Shown here: piece by piece, positions 29,159 through 36,901 of the stretch | Layout: each line of letters opens with the position of its first letter | Position numbering within the stretch: the stretch's first letter is position 1 | DNA from: Marinobacterium lacunae | GTDB taxonomy: Bacteria > Pseudomonadota > Gammaproteobacteria > Pseudomonadales > Balneatricaceae | Length of the DNA stretch: 64,000 bases | Direction: 5' to 3' | Assembly: GCF_000705555.1 (NCBI RefSeq) | Contig: NZ_JMQN01000048.1 | Coordinates: forward strand, 62,001 to 126,000 | Made by a program: the position numbers and the translations under genes | Notes under the pieces: generated by a model | Database searches by the model: none | Seen by the model: only the letters and a program-made list of their open reading frames with translations | Told to the model about the DNA's origin: nothing

Positions 29159-30616
29159 TCAACCGGCAACCCGCTCTGCTGCTGCCACACGCGGTCTTGG
29201 GCGAATCATGTTGGCAGGTCTCAGCACCTCGTTGAGCTCCTCTTCACTCATCAGGGCCTCTTCCCGAATCAGCTCGAGCACACCTCGCCCACTCTCCAGT
29301 GCTTGTTTGGCTATGCGCGTTGCGTTCTCGTAGCCGATGTAGGGGTTAACCGCGGTCACAATACCGATACTCCGGTCCACCATCGCCTCGCAATTCTCAC
29401 GGTTCGCGGTAATCCCTCGGATGCAGCGATTGCGGAACATCTCCATCGCCTGAGTCAGCATGCGGATCGACTCCAGCACGTTGTAGGCGATAAGCGGCTC
29501 CATCGCGTTCAGCTGCAACTGCCCCGCCTCGGCCGCCATGGTGATGGCGATATCGTTACCGATCACCTGGTAGGCAACCTGGTTGACCGCCTCGGGAATC
29601 ACCGGATTGATCTTGCCCGGCATGATGGAGCTACCCGGCTGTTGAGGAGGCAGATTGATCTCGTTAAGCCCGCAACGCGGGCCCATGCTGAGCATGCGCA
29701 GATCGTTGGCGATCTTGGACAGCTTGACCGCAAGGCGCTTGAGCATGCCGGAAAAGAGCACGAAGGCCCCCATATCCGAGCTGGCTTCAACCAGGTCTGA
29801 AGCCCGTTTGAATTCGAAACCACTGAGCTGCGACAGATAACCCACAGCCAGCTGAGCGTAGGCAGGATCGGTATTGATTCCGGTTCCGATCGCGGTCCCG
29901 CCAAGATTCACTTCCTTGAGCAGTTCAGACAAACCGCCGATCCGTTCGATATCCTCGCCCAGCGTACTGGCGAATGACTGGAACTCCTGGCCCAGTGTCA
30001 TCGGTACCGCATCCTGTAACTGGGTACGGCCCATCTTGATGATGTCGGCAAACTCTTCGCCCTTGGCTGCAAAAGCATCCCTCAAAGACGAAAGCGCCTG
30101 CACCAGTTCACCGTGTTTCAACACGATCGCCAGACGCACGGCGGTCGGATAGGCATCATTCGTGGACTGAGACATATTGACGTCATTATTGGGGTGCAGA
30201 TGTGCGTATTCCCCGCGTTGGTAACCCAAGTACTCAAGCCCGATATTGGCCAATACCTCATTGGCGTTCATATTGGTCGAGGTACCCGCGCCACCTTGAA
30301 TCATGTCCACTACGAATTGGTCATGATGACGCCCCTCCAGTAGTGCTTTGCCGGCAGCCTCAATCGCTTCGGCCTTGGTATCGTCAAGCAAACCCAGTCG
30401 ATTATTGGCTTTGGCGCAGGCCATCTTTACCAGCGCCAGAGCCTTGATCAGCTGCGGAAACAGACTCAGGCGTACGCCACTGAGATCGAAATTCTCTCGG
30501 GCACGCTGTGTTTGTATGCCGTAATAGGCTGAGGCGGGCACCCACGCCTCGCCCAATAGGTCTTTTTCTCGTCGACGCGCAGGCTGTTCTTGTTGGGCCG
30601 AAGGCTTCTTTTCCAT
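29159..30616 (-). CDS. aspA: Aspartate ammonia-lyase
   Basis: Deaminates L-aspartate to fumarate and ammonia. The 485-residue protein belongs to the fumarase/aspartase superfamily, with the signature PGSSIMPGKINPV containing the catalytic-loop serine, and GGAGTSTNMNANEVLAN and TNDAYPTA blocks that favour aspartase. The first 15 or so residues (KKPSAQQEQPARRREKD) are a basic extension. It is transcribed with the downstream symporter from a sigma-54-type promoter 70-85 bp upstream. Confidence 0.9.
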   Translation of the reverse strand: MEKKPSAQQEQPARRREKDLLGEAWVPASAYYGIQTQRARENFDLSGVRLSLFPQLIKALALVKMACAKANNRLGLLDDTKAEAIEAAGKALLEGRHHDQFVVDMIQGGAGTSTNMNANEVLANIGLEYLGYQRGEYAHLHPNNDVNMSQSTNDAYPTAVRLAIVLKHGELVQALSSLRDAFAAKGEEFADIIKMGRTQLQDAVPMTLGQEFQSFASTLGEDIERIGGLSELLKEVNLGGTAIGTGINTDPAYAQLAVGYLSQLSGFEFKRASDLVEASSDMGAFVLFSGMLKRLAVKLSKIANDLRMLSMGPRCGLNEINLPPQQPGSSIMPGKINPVIPEAVNQVAYQVIGNDIAITMAAEAGQLQLNAMEPLIAYNVLESIRMLTQAMEMFRNRCIRGITANRENCEAMVDRSIGIVTAVNPYIGYENATRIAKQALESGRGVLELIREEALMSEEELNEVLRPANMIRPRPRVAAAERVAG

Positions 30617-30686
30617 TACAGGCTCTCTTGTTATTTATCGTCAGGATCGAACACCGCCGGGGAGTTGGCGTTACCTGTTATAGAGA

Positions 30687-30701
30687 GCAAGGAGGGTGCC
30701 A
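30687..30701 (-). promoter_or_regulatory. Sigma-54 (-24/-12) promoter of aspA
   Basis: On the minus strand this reads TGGCAC-CCTCC-TTGC, a perfect match to the sigma-54 consensus TGGCAC-N5-TTGC with invariant GG and GC elements. Transcription would start near 30676, leaving a 60-base leader to the aspA start. The gene for a sigma-54 activator lies immediately upstream. Confidence 0.85.
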
Positions 30702-30781
30702 CTTCAACGAATGGCGCGTAAGCCATTGTTTTAAAATGGTATTTCGGATATGACCAAGGGGGTCGGCATAGCCTAAGACGG

Positions 30782-30882
30782 TATAACCAGATTTATAGCC
30801 CGGCCATGTGAACGAATTAACTCTTTTAAAAACAGAGCTTTAGGATCGCTATAACCTTTTTCGGATTATAACTCTGGTTATA
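30782..30882. promoter_or_regulatory. Two palindromic upstream activator sites for the sigma-54 promoter
   Basis: A 16-bp perfect palindrome TATAACTCTGGTTATA lies at 30867-30882, and a near copy with one mismatch in symmetry (TATAACCAGATTTATA) at 30782-30797. A half-site CTATAACC is at 30849-30856. They are about 80-180 bp upstream of the -24 element, the normal place for enhancer sites of an NtrC-type activator. Binding by the adjacent regulator is inferred. Confidence 0.7.
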
Positions 30883-30905
30883 GGGGTTAGATTGAGCGCT
30901 GAAGG

Positions 30906-32321
30906 CTATTCCGGCTGAGATGTTTTCTTGAGACGCTTGCTCAGCGCGGGCTGCGATATGCCCAATAAACGTGATGCCAGAGATTGATTGCCCCGCGTCC
31001 TGCGCATCGCTTCAGCGACAAGCATATCGGCAGCCTGCTGCAACGTTGGCAATGGCTGCTCCTCGGCGAATACGGGCGCCAAACTAGCCGCTGACGGCTC
31101 TGCCGAGGCCCCGCTTTGGATAACGGCACGCTTGAACACCTCCATCGATAACACACCACCTCGATGCTGGCCCAAGGCGTCGTAACAGAGCGCTCTAAGC
31201 TCGCGCACATTGCCAGGAAATGCATAGTTCATCAGCAATACCGTGAGCTCACCCGGCAACGTCGGCTTAGGGCGCCCCAACTCATCAGCCGCTTCCGACA
31301 AGAAGTAATCGAGCAGCAGGCCAATATCCTCCTTACGTTGGCGCAATGGCGGTAACTCGACCTGGTGAGTGCGCAGGCGGTAATACAGGTCTTTACGAAA
31401 ACTGCCCTCTCGCTGCTTGCGCTCCAAATCATGATGAGTGGCGACCAGTATTCTGGCATGACTGCGTTTGGGACGGTCACTGCCCAACGGGTAATACTCT
31501 GCCTCCTGCAGTAAACGCAGCAGCTTAACCTGTGAGGCCGGGCTCAGATCACCGATCTCATCGAGAAACAGCGTGCCGTTACCGGCTTGCTCGATCATAC
31601 CGGCACGCGCCTTGTCAGCGCCGGTAAAAGCGCCGCGACGATGCCCGAACAGGGTGTCAGCAAAGATGCTGTCGTCCAGTCCCGCCACGTTCACGCTCAC
31701 CATCGGCCCTGGCCGGTTACTGAGCTCATGAATCGCCTGCGCTATCAGCTCCTTCCCGGTTCCACTCTCACCGGTAATCAGCACCGGCTGACTGCTGGTA
31801 GAGATCGCCTCAAGGTACTGGAACACCGAGCGCATCCCTTTGTCCGCGGTCACTATATGCTCGAACGCCGCCGGTCGTTCCAGCGTGTCGGTCATAAAGC
31901 GCCGGCGCATCTCCAGGTTTTCGCGCCTCATCTCGAGCATACTGATGGCCCTGCGAATGCCGTCGATCAGACGGTTCTCTTCAGTCGTCTTGATGAAATA
32001 ATCAAACGCTCCTAAGCGGATACAGCTCACCGCCGTCTCCAGTTGGTTCAGGCCACTGACGACAATGACACCAACGTCTGGGTACTCCTCCACGATCTGC
32101 TTCAACAGCGCCTCTCCCGACAGATGCGGCATGGTCAGATCCAGCAGCACCAACCCTATCGGCTCACGCGCGATGGTTGCCATGGCATCACGGCTGTCAT
32201 CACACAGGTAAAGGTGGTTGATGCCAGCCTGACTCTCGAGCATCAGGCTGAAGGTCCGCAGAAAAGAGGCTTCGTCATCAACCAATAACACGCCGAAATT
32301 GGGATAGAGGTTTTGTTTCAT
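30906..32321 (-). CDS. Sigma-54-dependent response regulator (NtrC family)
   Basis: A 471-residue transcription activator with three domains. The receiver (about 10-125) has the phospho-acceptor Asp in LVLLDLTMP. The AAA+ domain (about 150-385) has Walker A GESGTGKE, the sigma-54-contact loop GAFTGADK and Walker B LFLDEIGDL. The C-terminal Fis-type helix-turn-helix ends ASRLLGISQPALSKRLKK. It overlaps the sensor kinase gene by 4 bp. Its most likely target is the sigma-54 promoter of aspA just downstream. Confidence 0.94.
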   Translation of the reverse strand: MKQNLYPNFGVLLVDDEASFLRTFSLMLESQAGINHLYLCDDSRDAMATIAREPIGLVLLDLTMPHLSGEALLKQIVEEYPDVGVIVVSGLNQLETAVSCIRLGAFDYFIKTTEENRLIDGIRRAISMLEMRRENLEMRRRFMTDTLERPAAFEHIVTADKGMRSVFQYLEAISTSSQPVLITGESGTGKELIAQAIHELSNRPGPMVSVNVAGLDDSIFADTLFGHRRGAFTGADKARAGMIEQAGNGTLFLDEIGDLSPASQVKLLRLLQEAEYYPLGSDRPKRSHARILVATHHDLERKQREGSFRKDLYYRLRTHQVELPPLRQRKEDIGLLLDYFLSEAADELGRPKPTLPGELTVLLMNYAFPGNVRELRALCYDALGQHRGGVLSMEVFKRAVIQSGASAEPSAASLAPVFAEEQPLPTLQQAADMLVAEAMRRTRGNQSLASRLLGISQPALSKRLKKTSQPE

Positions 32322-34036
32322 GTCGCTGCTACAACGCTGTTGACGGGGATCGAAAGGATAGCACGTGTCCCCCGACCAGGCTCCGAGTCATACTCGAGAG
32401 CGCCGCCGTGTTCACGAACAATACTGTAGGACACCGAGAGACCGAGCCCCATACCGCCTTGTTCACGCTTGGTAGTGAAGAACGGATCGCTCAGCCGCGA
32501 CAGGTTTTCCCGCTCGATACCACAGCCCTGGTCCTCGACGATGAGTATCACCCGCGTGCTTTCAGCATCATATCGGGTCGCTATGCGTATCCCGTTTTGG
32601 TTATCAGACAGGGCCTGACAGGCGTTGATGATCAGGTTGATGACGACCTGTTCAAGCTTTTGGGCATTACCCTTCAATCTGGGCAGTGTCCTGTCATAGT
32701 CGACCTGAAAATGGTCTGTGGCCTTATGGATGCTGTTATCGGTAAGACGGATCGCCGCGGCCACAACCTCGTTTAGGTCGACGGATTCGTTTAACTCCAC
32801 TACCCCCTGGCGCGCAAAATCACGCAGATCATCGACTATGCGCCGTATCCGCTGCGCACCGCTGGACATGTTTTCAAGCATGCGCGGGATCTCGTCCTTC
32901 ATGCGGGTATAGGGCAGGCGCCCAAGATCAAAATTGCCGTGCTGGTTGAAAAACTCCTCGTACACCTCTTCGCTATCCCGATGTACCTCTTTCAGCATCG
33001 ACAGGTTCATCAGCAACAGGCTGCAGGGGTTATTGATCTCATGTGCCACACCGGAAACCAATATCCCTAACGAGGTCATCTTATCGGCTTGCACCAGCTT
33101 CTGCTGCTGCAGCTGCAGTTCCTGGGTGCGCCGGCTTACCTCCCGGGTCAGCATCCGGTTCCACACCATGATCACTCCCAACACCAGCAGCAACAGTGCC
33201 GACAGTGCGGCCGCCACTTTGCCCACCTCCTTCCACGGAATCCCGGTGCTCTCGAGCGGACCAAACCACTTGTCATATATCGCCTGCTGGCGGCCGGTAT
33301 TTTTCAGGATCGCCAGCCCTTCACTGAACTGAGCCAGAAGATCCTCACTCCCTTTCATCACCGCATAGCCGTAGCGTTGCGTCGCGTAGGGTTTGCCGAC
33401 AGGCACCAGGTTCAGCAGCGACAGCTCACGTCCTAGATAGAGCCCGGGCAGGTTCGCCACTAAAGCATAATCATGCTGACCTGACGCCAACAGACGCAGA
33501 GCATCGGCATGGGTATCAACTTCTACAAGTTGTGCCCCAACATCACTCTTGCGCATCAGCTCTTCCATGATTCCGCCTTTCTGGACGATCACCTCCTTGC
33601 CCTTCAGATCACGCAGATCCGCCACCTCGGGTGCGCCCTTGCGAGCGAATATCGACTGGTGGATCAACGCATGGGGGGGAGAAAAAGCATAGTGCTCTGC
33701 GCGGTCGGTGGAGAACGACATGCCCTGCAACACGTCCACTTCGCCAGCCTCAAACGCCTGTCGCATATCCGCCCAACTGCCGAGCCGGAACTCAACCTTC
33801 ATACCCATCACCTCGGCGATGGCACGGGTTAGCTCGGTGTTGTAACCGTCAGGCGCACCCTCGTGATTGATGAATTCGTACGGTGGATAGTTATGATCAC
33901 CGGCGACTAGGATCAGGCCACCACGGTCTGGAAGCTGGGTTCGGGTCCGGGTTTCTGCTTGCGCCACTACAGTGCCGATCAGCATGAGGCTGAGCAGCGA
34001 CAGCATTGCGCAAAGTCGAAGGATTGCACGGCTCAT
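32318..34036 (-). CDS. Sensor histidine kinase with periplasmic family-3 solute-binding domain
   Basis: A 572-residue membrane sensor. A signal peptide or first membrane helix (residues 7-27) is followed by a periplasmic SBP_bac_3-type domain (about 40-260; GDHNYPPYEFINHEGAPDGYNTEL is the family start), a membrane helix near 280-300, a coiled stretch, and the kinase: H-box SGVAHEINNP, N-box NLIINACQAL, G-boxes VEDQGCGIE and GGMGLGLSVS. This sensor domain usually binds amino acids or related small acids, so it probably reads the supply of the substrate used by the neighbouring symporter and aspartase. Confidence 0.92.
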   Translation of the reverse strand: MSRAILRLCAMLSLLSLMLIGTVVAQAETRTRTQLPDRGGLILVAGDHNYPPYEFINHEGAPDGYNTELTRAIAEVMGMKVEFRLGSWADMRQAFEAGEVDVLQGMSFSTDRAEHYAFSPPHALIHQSIFARKGAPEVADLRDLKGKEVIVQKGGIMEELMRKSDVGAQLVEVDTHADALRLLASGQHDYALVANLPGLYLGRELSLLNLVPVGKPYATQRYGYAVMKGSEDLLAQFSEGLAILKNTGRQQAIYDKWFGPLESTGIPWKEVGKVAAALSALLLLVLGVIMVWNRMLTREVSRRTQELQLQQQKLVQADKMTSLGILVSGVAHEINNPCSLLLMNLSMLKEVHRDSEEVYEEFFNQHGNFDLGRLPYTRMKDEIPRMLENMSSGAQRIRRIVDDLRDFARQGVVELNESVDLNEVVAAAIRLTDNSIHKATDHFQVDYDRTLPRLKGNAQKLEQVVINLIINACQALSDNQNGIRIATRYDAESTRVILIVEDQGCGIERENLSRLSDPFFTTKREQGGMGLGLSVSYSIVREHGGALEYDSEPGRGTRAILSIPVNSVVAAT

Positions 34037-34131
34037 CGGACAGCTTGTCTCTTTATTATGCCGGCACCCACGAGGGATGCAGGGGTGAATTTACGATAAC
34101 ACTCCGAGCAAAGTACTCACTAGAGAGGGCT

Positions 34132-34147
34132 GGTTTCACGTGGAACC
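34132..34147. other. parS-like site between the sensor kinase and TetR genes
   Basis: The 16-mer GGTTTCACGTGGAACC has the CACGTG core and matches parS variants at all but the outer positions. It is the third such site in the window and lies in the 126-bp gap upstream of the sensor kinase gene. Confidence 0.6.
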
Positions 34148-34162
34148 AAAGAACAGGCGGGT

Positions 34163-34705
34163 TTAGTCCGAGACCGTACACAGCGCCTGAGCACTGCGCT
34201 TGGCCGCATCGACCAACGCGACGTCGTATCCCTGTACCTGACTGGCCACGATCAGCCCTTCGCCAAGCAGAAACAGCGCCCCGGCGGTGTCAGTCTTCCC
34301 TGCCTCGGTGCACAGCTGCTGCAGGTATGTCCGTATCTCCGACTTGTGAGCATTCGCCTGTCGGTGCGGCCCTTGGCCTTGCTCCCCATATTCGGCTGCC
34401 GCGTTGATAAACGCGCAGCCATGAAAGCCGGGTTCAGCGACCCAGGCTGACAAAAACTCGATGTACGCCAATGGCCGCCGCTCCACAACCGCCCGCTCCA
34501 CAGACGTCTTCATCGCGGTCATAAATTGACGATGGCGTAGCTCCAGCGCCGCCTCAATCAGCTCCTCTTTACCAGGGAAATATTTATACAGCGTCCGTTT
34601 CGTCACCCCCGCCTGCTCACTGAGCAGATCAACGCCGGAGGCATGAAAACCGTTACGGTAGAAAAGCGAGAGTGCGGATTCAACGATCCGATCGGAAGTA
34701 GACAT
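34163..34705 (-). CDS. TetR/AcrR-family transcriptional regulator
   Basis: A 180-residue repressor. The start at 34705 (MSTSDRIVESALSLFY) fits the family better than the ATG six codons upstream. The N-terminal helix-turn-helix is visible as GVDLLSEQAGVTKRTLYKYFPGKEELI (about 28-54). The ligand-binding part resembles the TetR C-terminal domain type with EPGFHGCAFINAAAEY. It diverges from the HPP gene, and two palindromic operators lie in between, so it probably represses itself and that gene. Confidence 0.88.
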   Translation of the reverse strand: MSTSDRIVESALSLFYRNGFHASGVDLLSEQAGVTKRTLYKYFPGKEELIEAALELRHRQFMTAMKTSVERAVVERRPLAYIEFLSAWVAEPGFHGCAFINAAAEYGEQGQGPHRQANAHKSEIRTYLQQLCTEAGKTDTAGALFLLGEGLIVASQVQGYDVALVDAAKRSAQALCTVSD

Positions 34706-34717
34706 TATTGACTCCAG

Positions 34718-34757
34718 GTACACCGATCTGTATACATATGTACACCGATCGGTATAC
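34718..34757. promoter_or_regulatory. Two tandem TetR-type operators
   Basis: Two 18-bp palindromes, GTACACCGATCTGTATAC at 34718-34735 and GTACACCGATCGGTATAC at 34740-34757, lie 22 bp apart between the divergent TetR and HPP genes. The second is symmetrical except for one base pair in each arm. They are the expected binding sites of the adjacent regulator. Confidence 0.78.
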
Positions 34758-34791
34758 TACCACACTATGAGCTGTTACAGAGAGCCCAACA

Positions 34792-35292
34792 ATGACTCGA
34801 CATCGACTGATCCAATCCTCTGCCCCACCCGCGCCCCCGTTCAGGTTTATCCTGCTCTCGTCACTGGGCGCAGGTATCGCGATCGCCATAACCGGTTGGT
34901 TAAGCCTGATATCCGGTACGCCCTGGCTGATGGCCCCTTTCGGCGCCAGTTGCGTACTGGCGTTCGGGGTGCCCGATTCACCACTGGCACAACCAAGAGC
35001 CATCATTGGCGGACACCTGGTCGCCACGTTGGTGGGCCTGATCCTCGGCCAGCTTCTGGGTGACGGCTGGCTTGTCTATGGCCTCGGCGTGGCATTGGCA
35101 CTGGCGGCTATGCAGCTGACCCGTACCGTACACGCGCCGGCGGGAGCCGACCCTATTATCGTGATCGCCGCGCAGGCGCCGTTCAGCTACCTGATATCAC
35201 CGGTACTGGCGGGCTCAGTGGTGATTGTGCTAACCGCCTGGGCCATGAATAACCTGCACGGCGCCAAAAGCTACCCCCGCTATTGGTTGTGA
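34792..35292 (+). CDS. HPP-family membrane protein
   Basis: A 166-residue inner-membrane protein of the HPP family, named for a His-Pro-Pro motif in part of the family; some members have been linked to nitrite transport. About four or five hydrophobic segments cover most of the length. The conserved stretch TPWLMAPFGASCVLAFGVPDSPLAQPRAIIGGHLVATLVG (about 43-82) and NNLHGAKSYPRYWL at the C-terminus identify it. Divergent from a TetR regulator. Substrate unknown. Confidence 0.85.
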   Translation: MTRHRLIQSSAPPAPPFRFILLSSLGAGIAIAITGWLSLISGTPWLMAPFGASCVLAFGVPDSPLAQPRAIIGGHLVATLVGLILGQLLGDGWLVYGLGVALALAAMQLTRTVHAPAGADPIIVIAAQAPFSYLISPVLAGSVVIVLTAWAMNNLHGAKSYPRYWL

Positions 35293-35308
35293 TCGGCAAA
35301 TAGAAAAA

Positions 35309-35340
35309 CGCCTCAGACGGTCAAATAGAGCCGTCTGGCG
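35309..35340 (-). terminator. Hairpin after the HPP gene
   Basis: A CAGACGG / CCGTCTG stem extends into flanking CGCC / GGCG. On the minus strand it is followed by GTTTTTC, so it would stop leftward transcription, for example reading in from the transposon or the gyrB side. Confidence 0.6.
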
Positions 35341-35450
35341 CCCCCTTATCAAGGCAACAACAGGCAGCCCCAAGACCACTGTGTCCCATAAAAAACAGTA
35401 AATGAAGTGGGAGGATGGACTCTGGCAGGAAGCCTTCTTGGATGACAAAT

Positions 35451-35478
35451 GAAAAAGCAGCCAATCGGCTGCTTTTTC
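35451..35478. terminator. Bidirectional terminator, likely the displaced native gyrB terminator
   Basis: A perfect 12-bp stem (GAAAAAGCAGCC / GGCTGCTTTTTC) with an AATC loop and T-runs on both strands. Before the transposon inserted, this would have stood between the convergent HPP and gyrB genes. It is now 13 kb from gyrB. Confidence 0.75.
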
Positions 35479-35484
35479 ATTTCC

Positions 35485-35531
35485 GTTTCATCCTAAGTGA
35501 GACGGCGTTTCACTCGAGATGAGATTCGACA
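35485..35531. mobile_element. Solo right-type Tn7-like end, possible remnant of an earlier element
   Basis: Read on the minus strand from 35531 this begins TGTCGAATCTCATCTC and contains two tandem 22-bp units (at 35525-35504 and 35503-35482) like those in the transposon right end near gyrB. It points the same way as that end, not inward, so it cannot be the left end of the present element. It stands back-to-back with the left end, 6 bp away. Confidence 0.55.
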
Positions 35532-35537
35532 GACACC

Positions 35538-35660
35538 TGTAGGATCTCACTCCCTCTGAGAATCACCACTCAATAAAAACATCCACTTATCGGCCTTCGT
35601 GCGCACTAAAAATCTCATCGCTGTTGCAATGAATCTCACGAAATCTCATAACTCATGAAA
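35538..35660. repeat. Transposon left end with dispersed transposase-site repeats
   Basis: ATCTCA-containing repeats occur at 35544, 35612, 35633 and 35643 in the inverted orientation relative to the right-end repeats. Two of them are 21-22 bp apart. The wide spacing of left-end sites against tight packing at the right end is the Tn7 arrangement. Confidence 0.65.
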
Positions 35661-35718
35661 CAGCTTAAATTTCAGCCAGTTACGAACACGCCTAGAGACT
35701 TGAGCAACTTCAAGGAGG

Positions 35719-35889
35719 TTATGGCTTTCCTCGCTGAGGTTTCGGATCAGCTGAAGAGCTCGGTTCCTGAAGATCTGAATCTTTACTCTGCCTCCGGCGC
35801 TTGAGCTCCTCTTTCATCCATTGGCCCGCTTCCCTCATTTCATTCCTGAGATCTTCTATTTCTTGCTCTGTTAGACGCTGGTAGCTCAC
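35719..35889 (-). CDS. Small hypothetical protein at transposon left end
   Basis: A 56-residue reading frame starting at a GTG (35889) with a TGAGGT Shine-Dalgarno 7 bases upstream. It encodes a highly charged, helix-forming peptide (MSYQRLTEQEIEDLRNEMREAG...), with a predicted coiled coil over residues 6-35 and a polar tail. I do not recognise the family. A competing 49-codon frame on the plus strand (35655-35804) overlaps it and lacks a ribosome site. The rest of the 35293-35995 gap holds only terminators and the transposon end. Confidence 0.45.
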   Translation of the reverse strand: MSYQRLTEQEIEDLRNEMREAGQWMKEELKRRRQSKDSDLQEPSSSADPKPQRGKP

Positions 35890-35995
35890 CTTCAAACCTC
35901 AGTTGCTTTTTCGAGTACGCGGGATTCCGCAGATAGCCTCTCCTAGATAAGCTAGCAATCCTAAGAGGCAAACAGTCACACTAGGGATAATTGCA

Positions 35996-36901
35996 ATGGA
36001 CGCAGCAACATTTGAAATCGTAGCCGACTTCTTACCCGGGCTATCATTTATTCTTTTGATCATCTTCGCAGCGATATGGTTTCGCCTTAGAGCGGGAACA
36101 TCATATGGACTGCTAAATCGGCTCTACGCCATCGTAATCGGCGGCAAAGAGTTCCATGACAGCAGCATCGCTGAATACTGGAACGAACGGAAAGACGTTG
36201 AGCGATTCAACGCGCTGTTCAATACGAGAGCCAAGTCTCTCAAAGACATTCAGCACTTTAGGCTCTGGATAGAGAAACACGACTTAGACTCCCGAACTTT
36301 CACAAGCATCCAGCGTTGGTTCGACTTCGAGAAACGGAAGGTCAAAAAGCTCAATACTTGGCAACTAGCTTTGCCATTTATCGGCACATTCTTATATGTA
36401 TTGCTGAGCTCTCCATTAATCCCGCTTGCAACCGCCAGTTCTGCGCTCCTCAAATTCAAAGACGAAGAGCAGTGGATGTGGGTAAACGAAACAGCGGCGT
36501 CCAGCTTCAGTTACAACCCCTTTCGTAACAAAAACAGCGATTGGAGGATCTCACCAGAACTATGCAGCCAGTCGACCTTCGATCCAGCCGAGGTATCCAA
36601 ACAAGTAAAGCTGCAACCAAAAAACGTTCAGATCATCTGCAACGCTTTTGACGACCCGAAGAGCACTAATCAAATTAATGAATTCATAGCAGACCAAAGG
36701 CTTCTATGGATTGCCGTAGTTATGTCCTGGCTATTTGCATTTAACTCCTTCAAAGAGGCAATTCGCAGAGCCGACGCACACCGAGCCAGGCCCTACCTAC
36801 ACAACAAGCTAGTTATGGCACGGCTGCGTAAAGAGCCCTCCATTGGCTCATCAGGCAAGGCATCGAAAACAAAGGAAGCATCACCCAAGATCGCCAGCTA
36901 A
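35996..36901 (+). CDS. Unknown membrane protein, transposon cargo
   Basis: A 301-residue protein that I cannot assign to a family. It has predicted membrane segments at about 12-30, 122-151 and 235-252, a soluble charged region between the first two (residues 50-118, rich in Trp/Phe/Lys/Asp) and another between the last two (152-230), and a basic Ser/Lys-rich tail (RKEPSIGSSGKASKTKEASPKIAS). It converges on tniQ2, overlapping its 3' end by 21 bp. As the only gene at the left end with its own promoter side, it could be a defence, stress or surface gene carried as cargo; nothing in the sequence decides this. Confidence 0.7.
   Translation: MDAATFEIVADFLPGLSFILLIIFAAIWFRLRAGTSYGLLNRLYAIVIGGKEFHDSSIAEYWNERKDVERFNALFNTRAKSLKDIQHFRLWIEKHDLDSRTFTSIQRWFDFEKRKVKKLNTWQLALPFIGTFLYVLLSSPLIPLATASSALLKFKDEEQWMWVNETAASSFSYNPFRNKNSDWRISPELCSQSTFDPAEVSKQVKLQPKNVQIICNAFDDPKSTNQINEFIADQRLLWIAVVMSWLFAFNSFKEAIRRADAHRARPYLHNKLVMARLRKEPSIGSSGKASKTKEASPKIAS

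Noticed and set aside
35655-35804. 49-codon plus-strand frame at the transposon left end
   Set aside because: No ribosome site precedes it and it overlaps a better supported minus-strand frame; it was mentioned but not annotated.
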